A DNA stretch of 64,000 nucleotides from Imbricaverruca yamaguchii. Taxonomy: Eukaryota; Arthropoda; Thecostraca; Neoverrucidae. The stretch covers positions 558,001 through 622,000 of the forward strand of contig JAOTOL010001477.1 in NCBI GenBank assembly GCA_034440575.1, written 5' to 3'. Numbering within the stretch: position 1 is the first letter of the stretch; every line of letters begins with the position of its first letter. The notes under the pieces are model-generated. The model had not been told where the DNA came from. It did not search any database and worked only from the letters and a program-made list of their open reading frames with translations. The position numbers and the translations under genes were made by a program. Of this stretch, positions 27,180-37,508 are shown piece by piece.

Positions 27180-29129
27180 GTGAGACTGTCTCTTCTGCCT
27201 CTCCTGCCTGGCATCTGACCCTCACCCGCACCCGCGCGCACACGGTCGGCACCACGCGGATCGCATCTAGCCGTGGGATTGCAGTTATATTTGTATCGGT
27301 GCTTCCAATTTAACACTTCATGGATTCCATTTAATATTCTCGAAGTGATCGCTTGAACGGCTCATGGGTGATTCTAAATTGTATTTGTTTATTGTGATTG
27401 CAAAACACAATAGGTACGAACAAATTAGGGTTCACATCCACACTTCGCTAGATTGTTTACAGCGATGGTGGCGATGGAACTGATCACCATCCCGGTCGAC
27501 CGAACGGTCTGTTCACAAACACAGCCACGCCTTTTGTTATTTATTGACGATCAATATGTCGAACGCGACTGCCCTTGTGTTCCTACACTTGGCATGTTTC
27601 CTACAGATTGGCTGAAAGGTGCGTACTTTGAGTCAACATATTTTAGATGCCAGTCATGGCAGCGCCATTAAGTGCGCTGGAAGAGCGAGGGCAAAATAAT
27701 GGTTGCATGGCCCAGTGCTGCAGGCACAAAATCGGTATCATATGAAGCAAAATACTTGTCATCCGTATGGTGTCCAGTTTCGGTGGAAGCACAAACATTC
27801 ATGAATTAAGTGCAATAGATTCCAACATAATACCATGCAATTTGAGTCCCATCCGCACCATATCTAGCCGAAGCGTTCAATTACTGAGACGGTGCCTTCA
27901 ATGTCGACATCAGCGCCTTGAATGCCAATCCGATTCAGTTAAAACTGATTTCACTTCAGTGACATTTGGTGTCTCAGACGAACGTTGTGCACGCATATCG
28001 CGGTGGGTGATGCACCATGTCGGACTGCTGTACGGTGTGTCCCGGTCCTTTCCGTATCACAGTTCGTCCTCTCAGACACACAGCCGTTAAGCGCAGCATA
28101 TGTCCTAACACTGATATATTGCTAAGGAGTAAAGCAAAACCGACCGCATTAAACATCTGGGAGATGTCCCCCGCTCAGCCCCCGCCTTCAGTACCTTGAC
28201 CTCACATACACTATAACGTAAGACTGCCTTGGCGTAAATGCACACACGCCTTAGATTTGCTGCAAAACACACTGGTTTTAAAGGCCACGCAAACGAACTT
28301 TATGATTCGGCACGCATCTAAGCATCACTCCCCCACCCTACTAACACCGTCAGTGGGCTGAGCGGTCTCGGGCCACGCAGAAGGCCGACCGACGTAAATG
28401 TAAATACACACCTACGTCAATTCCTGGCCGACGGCTCGCCGGCCGCCACCGGCCCAACCGACATCAGTTCAGGCGCACCATTGTTGCCGTGTCAAATTTG
28501 TACAAAGAATGCGAGTGCTTCAAAGAAAACATTGTGATAAAAGCTGCAAAAAAATCAGAGTTAAAAGAGCAATGTACTCTGAGCATGGGGATACCTTTTA
28601 TCGACGGTCCAACCTAAACTGCACAGCTAGGGCGAAAACGCGTTGACGGAACTATAAGTTTCCTCTGGTAAATGTTAGTTAGTTATTTGGGTTTACGGAC
28701 GCTTTGATAAATGTTATCGCACCCTGGGGGATACCATTAGACTCCGGCTCCAGCCGTACTCCGCCGCGGCAGGTAGATTTCGCGCGCCGGACCAACCAAC
28801 TCTGTTGTCTGCATTTCTGGTCCAACCGTTAGATGACTAGCATCGTGGAATCCCCGAAGCAGTTCAGCATTAGTTAAATGAAGGTAGCGCAACTCGTAGC
28901 AGCCGGCAATAATGAATTACTGTCGGCAGCCTTAAACCGCTGAAATCGTATAACAGAGCAGAATGCGGCGTCCAAGGCCTTACAACAAGATGCATTTTGT
29001 CCTGGACTCATTCTTTTAAAAACTTTCCTTAACACTTGCTGATATATAATATTGTGTTACACTTCGGAGAGGCAGCATAATTAACATCTCCACGTTGCCG
29101 GTCCTGGTATTCTCCACTGCATCATGTGA
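27180..29129. other. POU4 intron, 5' part, no feature recognised
   Basis: About 2 kb of single-copy intron sequence with short frames only. A small GC-rich patch lies at 28330-28480. Confidence 0.5.
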
Positions 29130-30480
29130 AACCATAAGCATGAGCTTATGGTTCCGCTCTCTATCTCTTTAGCACCTAGTTTAGTTGACTCATGAGTATG
29201 GACATAATGTGATCGTTTACAGTCGCTGTATGCCGACCATGTCAAGCAATGCAAAGGTTGACATATGGAAGCCGCACTGGTATTTGTCGAGAAGGTCGTT
29301 CCAGAAATCGCCGTAATCGTGTGTTGAACATCATGCGCTCCACCAGCTTACTAGCGCAACTAGTAAGTGAGATGGGCATACAACCTTTTGGAGTGAAGTG
29401 ATCTTTGTGCGGCTTTGGCAATGAAATTTTTACGGTCTTCCGCCATGAGGCGAGAAATGTGTCGCTTTGGTACAGTTTATTTATGGCCACTTGTAGGTAC
29501 GTCAGGAAATTTTTGCTAAGACGTTAAAAATGAAGTCGTAGTGGATGACGTCCGGTCCAACCGACGCGTTTCCACACTAGCTAAGGGCGAGATGTAATTC
29601 GTGCACAGTAAACGACTGATTGTAGGTTTCTCTATTGCTAGAGCTGAAATTTGTTTGTGGAGGCAAAGGCGTCTAGAGTGGTTACTATGGTGGTGTTGTA
29701 GTTGCTGTTGCCAGATCCGCTGGCTTAGGGTAGCTTAAAGTGGTCTACGACTTGTGGGTCAGTGATGTGTTGTCTTTTCGCCATCAGCTGAGGGAGCGGT
29801 CCTGGTGGTGGGCGTTTCAGGTTGAAACGCTTCATCAGGTCCCAGATTCTGCCGGCAAGGGTGAACCTATTGAATTGAGAGGCAAATGACTGCCAACAGC
29901 GTGGGCGTGCTGTTCGAATTGTGTACGGCAGTGTTTTTTTTAAATTGTCTGTATGCTGATGGGTGTGTTTTGCACACGCATACTTTGAATTGATTGTGGA
30001 CACGGCGCCGTGCGGCGATTCCCCTTTGACAATCCGGGGGCTACCATGGCGTAGATGCCTTTTGCGTAGGCTTATTGCTTTTTGGAACTGAGTCTCATGC
30101 TGCGGAGCTGATGCCCCTTCGGATTGTCTCGATTTTGCTGGTCTCTGAAGTTGCTAGATTGAGGTCTACCTGAAACTCGAATTTGGCCCAGTCCGCTCTT
30201 TTCAAGTTACAAGATGGTCTAAATAGCTTAGCGTGGTGGACAGCGTCCGTGCTGAGCCTAATTGTGATTGGGTAATGGTCGCTCAGCCCGGGAACGTCTG
30301 AGACTGACTGGGTATTTGACATTAAAGTATCCCATAATAAGACCTGGTGGAGGAGCCTGAAGCAGCACGTCGCTCAGCTCCTGTGGTGCGAGGGTTGCAG
30401 CTGACAGTGAGATGTATAGTGAGATGACTGTGGTTTGGCGATGGGCAATTTTGAGGATGACTGCTATGCAATTCAAGGGA
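29130..30480 (-). pseudogene. Non-LTR retrotransposon endonuclease-RT (ORF2), broken
   Basis: Read on the minus strand. The end of an APE-type endonuclease domain lies at about 30480-30100 (VISLYISLSAATLAPQEL, IMGYFNVKYP where GDFN is usual, and GLSDHYPITI), followed by NLKRADWAKFE. A linker region covers 30003-29725. The start of the reverse transcriptase follows at 29490-29240 (LPKPHKDHFTPKG, PISLTSCASKLVERM). Traces continue to about 29140 with GRHTATVNDHI, matching the GFRxGRxT region. Frames change several times. The RT catalytic part (PQG and YxDD motifs) is absent, so the element is 3'-truncated. It lies antisense within the POU4 intron and pairs with the ORF1 relic at 30743-32460. Confidence 0.82.
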
Positions 30481-30742
30481 GTATTTAACTTTACTCTACG
30501 ATGAGGTATGCTGTTTGCAATGAGTATGACTACGCCCCATTTCCTATGTTGGCCCTTTACGTTGTCGACGTATCAAGTGCAATCTTGGATTTTGTCGCAA
30601 GTGGAGTCAGAATCTCGAAAGTGAGTTTCTAGGAGTGCATCTAGGAACGGTTATTGTTGCAAGAATTTCTATTTGAATTACATTAACTTGCCTGAAGGCC
30701 ACCGGTGTTCCACTGCAGAAAAAGTCCCATTGCCGAACGTGT

Positions 30743-32460
30743 TTAGTGACTGTTGGTGTTCCTATGCTGGGATTGTGTCAGTGTAGAGTTCGGGAGAGAG
30801 GTTGAACCGGAGAACGGAGAAAGGGTTGGGAGGTGACCCAAGCAAGGGTGGTAGCCCGGACCTGGTCGAACCGGTCCTGAGAGGTGATTGGGTGGAGTGG
30901 CGGCGGGATTTGCGCTTGGAAGGCGCGGTGGGTTCGAGCAGGATTCGTTGGTCTGGAGTTGTGGATTCGACGGGCTTGGCAGGAATGGTAGGTTCAGTTC
31001 GAGTGCTGGCCTCAGATGAGGTTTTTGGAGTGGGTTTGGGTGGGTGTACACAAGGTGGTGGGAGGTTCGGTTTGGCAGGAGATGGTGGCCCTGGGCTTGC
31101 GGATGGTCTGGGTGGATGTGGTGGCCTTGGTTCTAGGCCTTGGTTTGGGCCGGCTGGGTGGGTTTGACAGGAGCCGACACCCTGGAAGGAAGGCTTCAGG
31201 GTGGCGAGGTTGGAGACGGTTGGAGACGGTGGGACACCCTGGCCGACACCCTGGCCGGTTGGAGACGGTGACGCGAAGGGGTATGGCCAGGTCCCGTGGG
31301 GATGGGTGGGTACCGGTGGGGGATGGGATGGAGACTGGGTCTGGGTCCGATAGGTGTTGTAGGAGGTATTATGCGGGGCGGATATTGAAGGCCGTGCTTG
31401 AGGTGGGATGGTGGTGGGCATGGGCCGTGTCTGAGGTGGGGTGAGAAGGAAAGGAGGCCAATTTTCGGTGGGGTGGACGTGGGAAGCCGGGCCCGCGGTG
31501 GAAAGGGTGTGAGAGGAGGCCGGATCGAGGGTGAAGGGAATGTGGATAAGGGCCTGAAGTCGAGTGGATGTGGGAGGAGGCCAGGTCCGGGGTGGCGTGG
31601 CGTGGAAAGGAGTGGCGATCGGTGAGGTCGAGGGGCGGTGGACCGGCGAAGTCGGGGATCGGTGAGACGGTTGAGGCGAGGGTCGGCCGAGCGTTGAGAA
31701 AGGTGTGCCGGGGTCCGGGAGCCGGCTGCTGGTGGGATGGTAGAGTATGCGGGAGCTGGTGTTGGAGGGGGCGGGGGGTTAGGTGAGGAGGGCGTCGCTG
31801 CGTAGCTTCGCCCGGTGGTAGGTGCGGTCGTGGACGTGGGAGTGTCAGTGGTGGTAGTGCTGCGTAAGAGCTGTCGTGCTGTTGCATTTGGCACCCTGTG
31901 AGTCGCCGCATACCTGCACACCTCCCTTGGGGAGGTGTGCAGGTATGCGGGGTCCGGCTCGTATGCCCACTTGGGGAAATCGGGGTCGGTGGCGGAGTGC
32001 GGCTCATCACACCTTCCGCACCTCCTTTCGGAGGAGTTGCAGCCGGATGCCGTGTGGTGACCGGCGCACTGACTGCAGGTTGGAGTTGGCGATGCGCATA
32101 CCCGTTCGCCATGTCCATAACGCAAACAGAACCGGCCCGTAGTGGCAAAGGCACGTAAAGGCGTACCTCGTAGGCCCTGTTCTGTATGTGGACGTGTGTT
32201 GGCACGTGTTGTGAGTCGAAAGTCAGTACTATAATCTTATTAGTCGAACGTGCCTCCCGTCTAATCTGTCTGATTGTGACTGTGGCGTCCAGGAGGGCTG
32301 AGGCGTCGAACAGTGCGGCGATGCTGTCAAGTGGTAAGTCCAACTCTGAGCGCAAATGTAGCCCCGGCTAGTGTTCAAATAGCCGTTACGTCGCAAAGCC
32401 AATAGGCCGCCAACGAACTTAATATGCATGATAGGCAGCTCAAGAAGGGCATACCACGGC
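30743..32460 (-). pseudogene. Non-LTR retrotransposon ORF1 (gag-like), frameshifted
   Basis: Minus-strand ORF1 of the same element. The N-terminal part (about 32355-32130) has the gag-type DATVTIRQIRREARSTNKI and AYEVRLYVPLPLR. After a frameshift near 32125 come zinc-knuckle residues: RYGHGERVC, CSQCAGHHTASGC and CGRCDEPHSATDPDFPKWAYE. The rest, down to 30743, is a Pro/Thr/Ser-rich tail that is hard to delimit. ORF1 precedes the endonuclease-RT at 30480-29130 in the expected order. The gag identity rests on the knuckles and the order. A 45-bp near-palindrome disrupts the segment just after PKWAYE. Confidence 0.75.
31906..31950. repeat. Perfect inverted repeat (21-bp arms, 3-base loop)
   Basis: Bases 31906-31926 are the exact reverse complement of 31930-31950, separated by TTG. 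It lies in the gag frame, encoding PAYLHTSPREVCRYA on the minus strand. Confidence 0.97.
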
Positions 32461-32876
32461 ATTGTATCAGATATTTGTACTTGGACGGCGACGAAAACAA
32501 AATATGCCCGAAATATGAAGTTTGGTTGGAATCAAAACAAATTTGCAAAAACAATGAATAAATTTGCGGATCGACGGATCCGCTCGTCTCCCAGTTAGCC
32601 TGCAAGCATCGATCTTAGCGTTGCTACGCGTTCGAGTCTTCTTCCAGCGTGGATGCTTTTTTAAGATGATATTTTGACACAATAGATGTTTTCATGATGC
32701 AGTAACCAATAAAAACTAGATAGCGCAACGAGAGCTAATACTTTTATTCATCACGGCCACGCAACTCCTAGGGGATCTCCCAGCGTTTTCAAGGAAATGT
32801 CATGATTGGCACCTATCAACTTATTTCACACCCTCACTACCAGTCACGCACAGACACACACACATAAGTATACATT
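32461..32876. other. Unrecognised intron sequence
   Basis: Nothing recognised between the retroelement and the microsatellite. Confidence 0.4.

Positions 32877-32962
<86 letters not shown>
32877..32962. repeat. Compound (AT)n(GT)n microsatellite
   Basis: A TATG-AT run to about 32920 passes into (GT)n ending at about 32962. Confidence 0.97.
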
Positions 32963-32963
<1 letters not shown>

Positions 32964-33395
32964 ATGGCAAACCATACCATAAGGAACAGCAACCGTACCA
33001 TAACTATTATACCAGTAAGGACGGGATGAGGTAGAGGTGGCAGACTGCCATCTCTGTATTTGGAGCATCTCTTTCCCAAATACAGAATGGTATTACTGAA
33101 GCCCGGTTATGAGGTGCACATTCATGAAAAGACACCACATGCTTCAAATTGGCTTCCCTCTCCCCGAATGCCAATTCCAAGTTTGTGTCTCCACCCCCAC
33201 CAGCAGTAGCCGGGGTGTAATTCAAATTGACGCGGTGTCCACCATCCACGTTGTTTTGCGCCGTACACGGCCGCATCCCACTGCACCTCCTCGAACGCAC
33301 AGCCGCTCGACTGTGTCCATTAATCATCTCGAAAGACTCGATTCGATTTGCCGTTTCAACATGGACGGTCACGTGAGCGGCGGCGGCACGAGGCG
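32963..33395. other. Unrecognised intron sequence
   Basis: No feature recognised before the 36-bp array. Confidence 0.4.
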
Positions 33396-34563
33396 CAGAC
33401 ACCTCTGCCGCTGCTGCTCACCGGGCCGGCTCAGACACCTCTGCCGCTGCTGCTCACCGGGCCGGCTCAGACACCTCTGCCGCTGCTGCTCACCGGGCCG
33501 GCTCAGACACCTCTGCCGCTGCTGCTCACCGGGCCGGCTCAGACACCTCTGCCGCTGCTGCTCACCGGGCCGGCTCAGACACCTCTGCCGCTGCTGCTCA
33601 CCGGGCCGCTAGGCGGGCAGACACCTCTGCCGCTGCTGCTCACCGGGCCGGCGCAGACACCTCTGCCGCTGCTGCTCACCGGGCCGGCGCAGACACCTCT
33701 GCCGCTGCTGCTCACCGGGCCGGCGCAGACACCTCTGCCGCTGCTGCTCACCGGGCCGGCTCAGGCACCTCTGCCGCTGCTGCTCACCGGGCCGGCTCAG
33801 GCACCTCTGCCGCTGCTGCTCACCGGGCCGGCGCAGACACCTCTGCCGCTGCTGCTCACCGGGCCGGCTCAGGCACCTCTGCCGCCGCTCACCGGGCCGC
33901 TGCCGCTCACCGGGCCGGCTCAGACACCTCTGCCGCTGCTGCTCACCGGGGCGGCTCAAGCACCTCTGCCGCCGCTCACCGGGCCGGCTCAGACACCTCT
34001 GCCGCTGCTGCTCACCGGAGCGGCTCAAGCACCTCTGCCGCCGCTCACCGGGCCGGCTCAGACACCTCTGCCGCTGCTGCTCACCGGGCCGGCTCAGACA
34101 CCTCTGCTGCCGCTCACCGGGCCGCCTCAGGCACCTCCGCCGCTGCTCACCGGGCGGCCTCAGGCGCCTCCGCCGCTGCTGAACGGGCGTCCTCAGGAGC
34201 CTCCGCTGCTGCTCACCGGGCCGCTGCCGATCACCGGGCCGGCTCAGGCACCTCTGCCGCCGCTCACCGGGCCGCCTCAGGCACCTCCGCCGCTCACCGG
34301 GCGGCCTCAGGAGCCTCCGCCGCCGCTCACCGGGCCGACTCAGGAACCTCCGCCGCTGCTCACCGGGCGGCCTCAGGAACCTCCGCCGCCGCTCACCGGG
34401 CCGCTGCCGCTCACCGGGCCGGCTCAGGCACCTCTGCCGCCGCTCACCGGGCCGCCTCAGGCACCTCCGCCGCTCACCGGGCGGCCTCAGGAGCCTCCGC
34501 CGCCGCTCACCGGGCCGCCTCAGGAACCTCCGCCGCCGCTCACCGGGCGGCCTCAGGCGCCGC
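33396..34563. repeat. 36-bp minisatellite with triplet-step length variants
   Basis: Over 30 units of GGCTCAGACACCTCTGCCGC plus (TGC)n and TCACCGGGCC. The left half consists of regular 36-bp units. The right half decays into units of about 18-36 bp differing by whole CTG/CCG triplets. A plus-strand frame of 427 codons (33348-34631; repeating PAQTPLPLLLTG) stays open throughout but starts at TTG, lies within the POU4 intron, and shows no domain. Confidence 0.95.
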
Positions 34564-34960
34564 GACGCGCCAGTCCTCTCTCAGAATTAATATCGGTAAC
34601 GACACTCGGCGAATGCCGGCCGGCCAAATGACAGAGTCGTTTGCCAGTCGAGAACGGCGTGAAACGAGGTACCGAGCAGGGTCGCACTCAGCGCGCCGGC
34701 CGCGGCGCCGCTCAGATTTCCGGCCGGCTCTAATGTTGGCGACCGAGCGGCCGCGGCGGCGACGGTCCGGCCGGTGGGTCGGCGCCGATCTGCCGCCGCC
34801 ACCGATTAGGCATGTGTTGCGCTGGCTCGCCGCTCGCCCGCGCGATCGGCCAGCTGCAGGCGACAGTCGCTCGACCAGTCCAGAGGTCGATACCGGAAGC
34901 GGATTGGGTGTGGTGCGCGTGAGCCCTCGCGGACCGTGAAAGTGCAACGTGTGCATCGTT
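34564..34960. other. GC-rich island following the 36-bp array
   Basis: CpG-rich single-copy sequence with GAATTAATATCGG near 34583, CTCTAATG near 34727 and CCGATTAGGC near 34802. It could be an intronic enhancer; this is inference from composition. Confidence 0.3.
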
Positions 34961-35567
34961 CAGCGACATGTATTCGCGCCGCATTGTGCAAACATGCAAG
35001 ATAATTGCATGTTGGCTTTGAGCTTTACTGTGCTTGAGCATCAAGTGAAGTAATTGCACGCCAATTGTTCTGCCACCAGAGACGTTGTGGGGATTGATTA
35101 TACACATTCCCCACATCTTACATATGCCAATATATTATATGTCTATGAAATATGAGTGTTGCGTGGGAAGGGTCAGTTACAAGGTGATGCACCCAAATGT
35201 TTCCACTGACTGGATGCCTACATTTGCATGATTAAATGGCTTTTGCGCATCATGGAGTTGTCATTCATTTGCAGAGTATGCTGGTCGTTACTCGCTGGCA
35301 CTCGCTATTATCGAGTCAACTTCCCTCATAGCTGCGTGCGCTTTGAAGCTTCCTTAAGGCTATATCTCGGCCGTACTGGGCCTTGAGGTTTAATGGGACA
35401 TGCTTGTATGAGTTCCATGACTTGTTTGGGCGTGCAGTGCTTCGTATAGCTTTAAGTATTTCTACGGAGCACTTCCATGCAAACTTCCTTGTTCGGCTAT
35501 GCATGACATAATCTCCCCTGCCCATCATAAGGCCTTTTTCATCCTGTCATATGATCTTACTAGGGTT
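34961..35567. other. Unrecognised intron sequence
   Basis: No recognised feature. A 70-codon minus-strand frame at 35316-35528 is not identifiable. Confidence 0.4.
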
Positions 35568-36345
35568 CTCCAGTGGCCATGGGTCCTCTTAGTCGGAGCA
35601 GGAGCCCTTCGTAACGATCCAGGTTCTTATCTGTCGGGAAAAGGCTCTCTTTCGACAGCTTGGTCCTCCACATCGTTCCAGGGGCCGCATCCCCTGGATC
35701 CGCATCGGTGCAATTGTCTTTTCTGGTGGCCAGAGATCCTCTTCGGTAACTAAAGCCCCATCCATCATCCCAGGGGCCCTCTTTGATGACCCAGGGCCTT
35801 TTCTGGCAGGCCGGGCCACTTTTAAAAAACCTAGGCCCTCTCCACCAGCCTGGGGCCCTTCCAACGATCCTTTGTAGGACTCTGTAGAGCCCCTTGTAGG
35901 GTTCATCAAGGCTTCGGCACAAGGGGCTCTTGAAGGGCACCTGAGCCGAAGAGAAGGGCCTCTGAACTGACGAAAAGGACCCCGGGCTGATGGAAAAGGT
36001 CCCGGATCTGGTGAAGAAGGCCCCGATTCAATAGAGGATGCCCTCAGGAAGATTTTGATGGCACCGGGCTTTGACAACGTAAAGGGCTTCTAGATGGACG
36101 GATGGGGGTCCGACTAAGAGGATCCATAGCCACTGGAGGATCCTGGACCGTCGGAGAGGGCCCAGAGGCGGTATGGACACCCCCTGGGCCAACCGAGGAT
36201 GCCGATGCCATACAGGGGCCCCTGCGTGATCCGGAAGGAACGGCTGTTGAAGGGGGTCTCTAATCGTATTGAAAATGTCCTGCGCCGTGAAAGAGGGTCT
36301 TTGAGCCGACGGAGGGGGCTCTGGGTCGAACGTGTAGGGCCATTG
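35568..36345. repeat. Inverted pair of degenerate ~21-bp tandem arrays
   Basis: The left arm (about 35568-35890) is built of roughly 21-bp units of type GGGGCCCTCTTTGATGACCCA. The right arm (about 35900-36345) has the same units on the opposite strand. The outer landmark CTCCAGTGGCCATGGGTCCT at 35568 recurs inverted at 36108-36138 with 28 of 31 bases matching. Minus-strand frames across it are artefacts. Confidence 0.8.
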
Positions 36346-36364
36346 GATCAGACTTAACTCACCC

Positions 36365-36367
36365 TGA

Positions 36368-36429
<62 letters not shown>

Positions 36430-36434
36430 TACAC

Positions 36435-36475
<41 letters not shown>

Positions 36476-36520
36476 TATATATATACCCACGTATATGAAC
36501 ATATGTATATATATATATAT
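36365..36520. repeat. (AT)n microsatellite, interrupted
   Basis: TA repeats at about 36369-36430 and 36443-36472, with A-run and TATG interruptions and another short run to about 36520. Confidence 0.96.
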
Positions 36521-36833
36521 AACTTGGTTCTTTTTTAGACGATGTGCCCAAAAACCATGTTCACCCCACCACCTGGATCAAACCCTCGCTACATACACCG
36601 TTGCCCCTGACATCAGTATGTCGACATGTCTATCGCTTGCTCGTAATCTGCAGTTTCTGATCTGCCTGGTCCTGAAGGAACGTCGTCGGTCCATGTTTCT
36701 TCTCAGATGTGCCCATCCACGCGAGCCATCGGATGGTGATGGCATGCGTGATGACGCTGTGTGCGTGTCTGGTATGGGACGTGGTGCAGAGATGGTGAGC
36801 GGATGGTGAAGACGTGTCTGTGCTGTGTTCCAG

Positions 36834-37508
36834 ATGTGCCCGCCCTATTCGGACGGCCTGGAGATGATGGATCACCTGAGCGGCACCGCGGCCACCACGA
36901 TGCCAGGTCTGGGCGGCATGGGGGACAACTCGCATCACGCCGCCCAACTCCACCCTCCCGTCTACACCCACCCGATCAACACCATGATGACACACCACCA
37001 GGTGGGCCTGCACGACTCGGACACCGACCCGCGCGAGCTGGAGGCGTTCTCTGAGCGCTTCAAGCAGCGGCGCATCAAGCTGGGCGTGACGCAGGCGGAC
37101 GTCGGTCGCGCGCTCGCCAACCTCAAGCTGCCCGGCGTCGGTGCCCTCTCGCAGTCCACCATCTGTCGCTTCGAGTCGCTCACACTTAGCCACAACAACA
37201 TGATTGCGCTGAAGCCGGTGCTGCAGGCGTGGCTGGAGGAGGCCGAGGCGCAGGCGCGCAACAAGCGGCGCGACCCGGACGCGCCGTCGGTGCTACCCAG
37301 CGCCGAGAAGAAGCGGAAGCGCACGTCGATCGCCGCACCTGAGAAGCGCTCGCTGGAGGCGTACTTCAGCGTGCAGCCGCGACCGAGCGGCGAGAAGATC
37401 GCCGCCATCGCCGAGAAGCTCGACCTCAAGAAGAACGTGGTGCGCGTGTGGTTCTGCAACCAGCGCCAGAAGCAGAAGCGCATGAAGTTCGCCGCCCAGC
37501 ATCACTGA
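36834..37508 (+). CDS. POU class 4 transcription factor, terminal exon (POU-specific domain and homeodomain)
   Basis: This last coding exon of the POU4 gene encodes 224 residues. The start is placed after the acceptor TGTTCCAG (ends 36833), in phase 0 with the upstream exon; the ATG at 36834 is an internal Met codon. Residues 1-60 are His/Met-rich. The POU-specific domain spans about 63-140 (DTDPRELEAFSERFKQRRIK, LGVTQADVGRALANL, SQSTICRFESLTLSHNNM). The linker is NKRRDPDAPSVLPSAE, and the homeodomain spans about 158-217, ending RVWFCNQRQKQKR. The C-terminus MKFAAQHH resembles the short tails of other POU4 proteins. The frame is intact, with strong G/C third positions. The product is expected to be nuclear, binding GCAT-plus-AT-rich sites to control neuronal identity. 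No clear AATAAA poly(A) signal was seen in the first kilobase downstream. Confidence 0.97.
   Translation: MCPPYSDGLEMMDHLSGTAATTMPGLGGMGDNSHHAAQLHPPVYTHPINTMMTHHQVGLHDSDTDPRELEAFSERFKQRRIKLGVTQADVGRALANLKLPGVGALSQSTICRFESLTLSHNNMIALKPVLQAWLEEAEAQARNKRRDPDAPSVLPSAEKKRKRTSIAAPEKRSLEAYFSVQPRPSGEKIAAIAEKLDLKKNVVRVWFCNQRQKQKRMKFAAQHH

Noticed and set aside
25283..27218. Frames of 250-508 codons across the 72-bp array, one running into the POU4 exon
   Set aside because: The unit is 24 codons without stops in several frames on both strands. The frame continuous with POU4 has a proper splice acceptor at 26903, so the repeat is intronic.
30762..31444. Pro/Thr-rich frame as an independent host gene
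   Set aside because: It is continuous with the gag-like ORF1 of the antisense retroelement and has no separate start or domain.
33396..34563. CRISPR-like array, and the same idea for the other arrays
   Set aside because: Units are directly adjacent with no unique spacers, no cas genes are near, and the DNA is eukaryotic.
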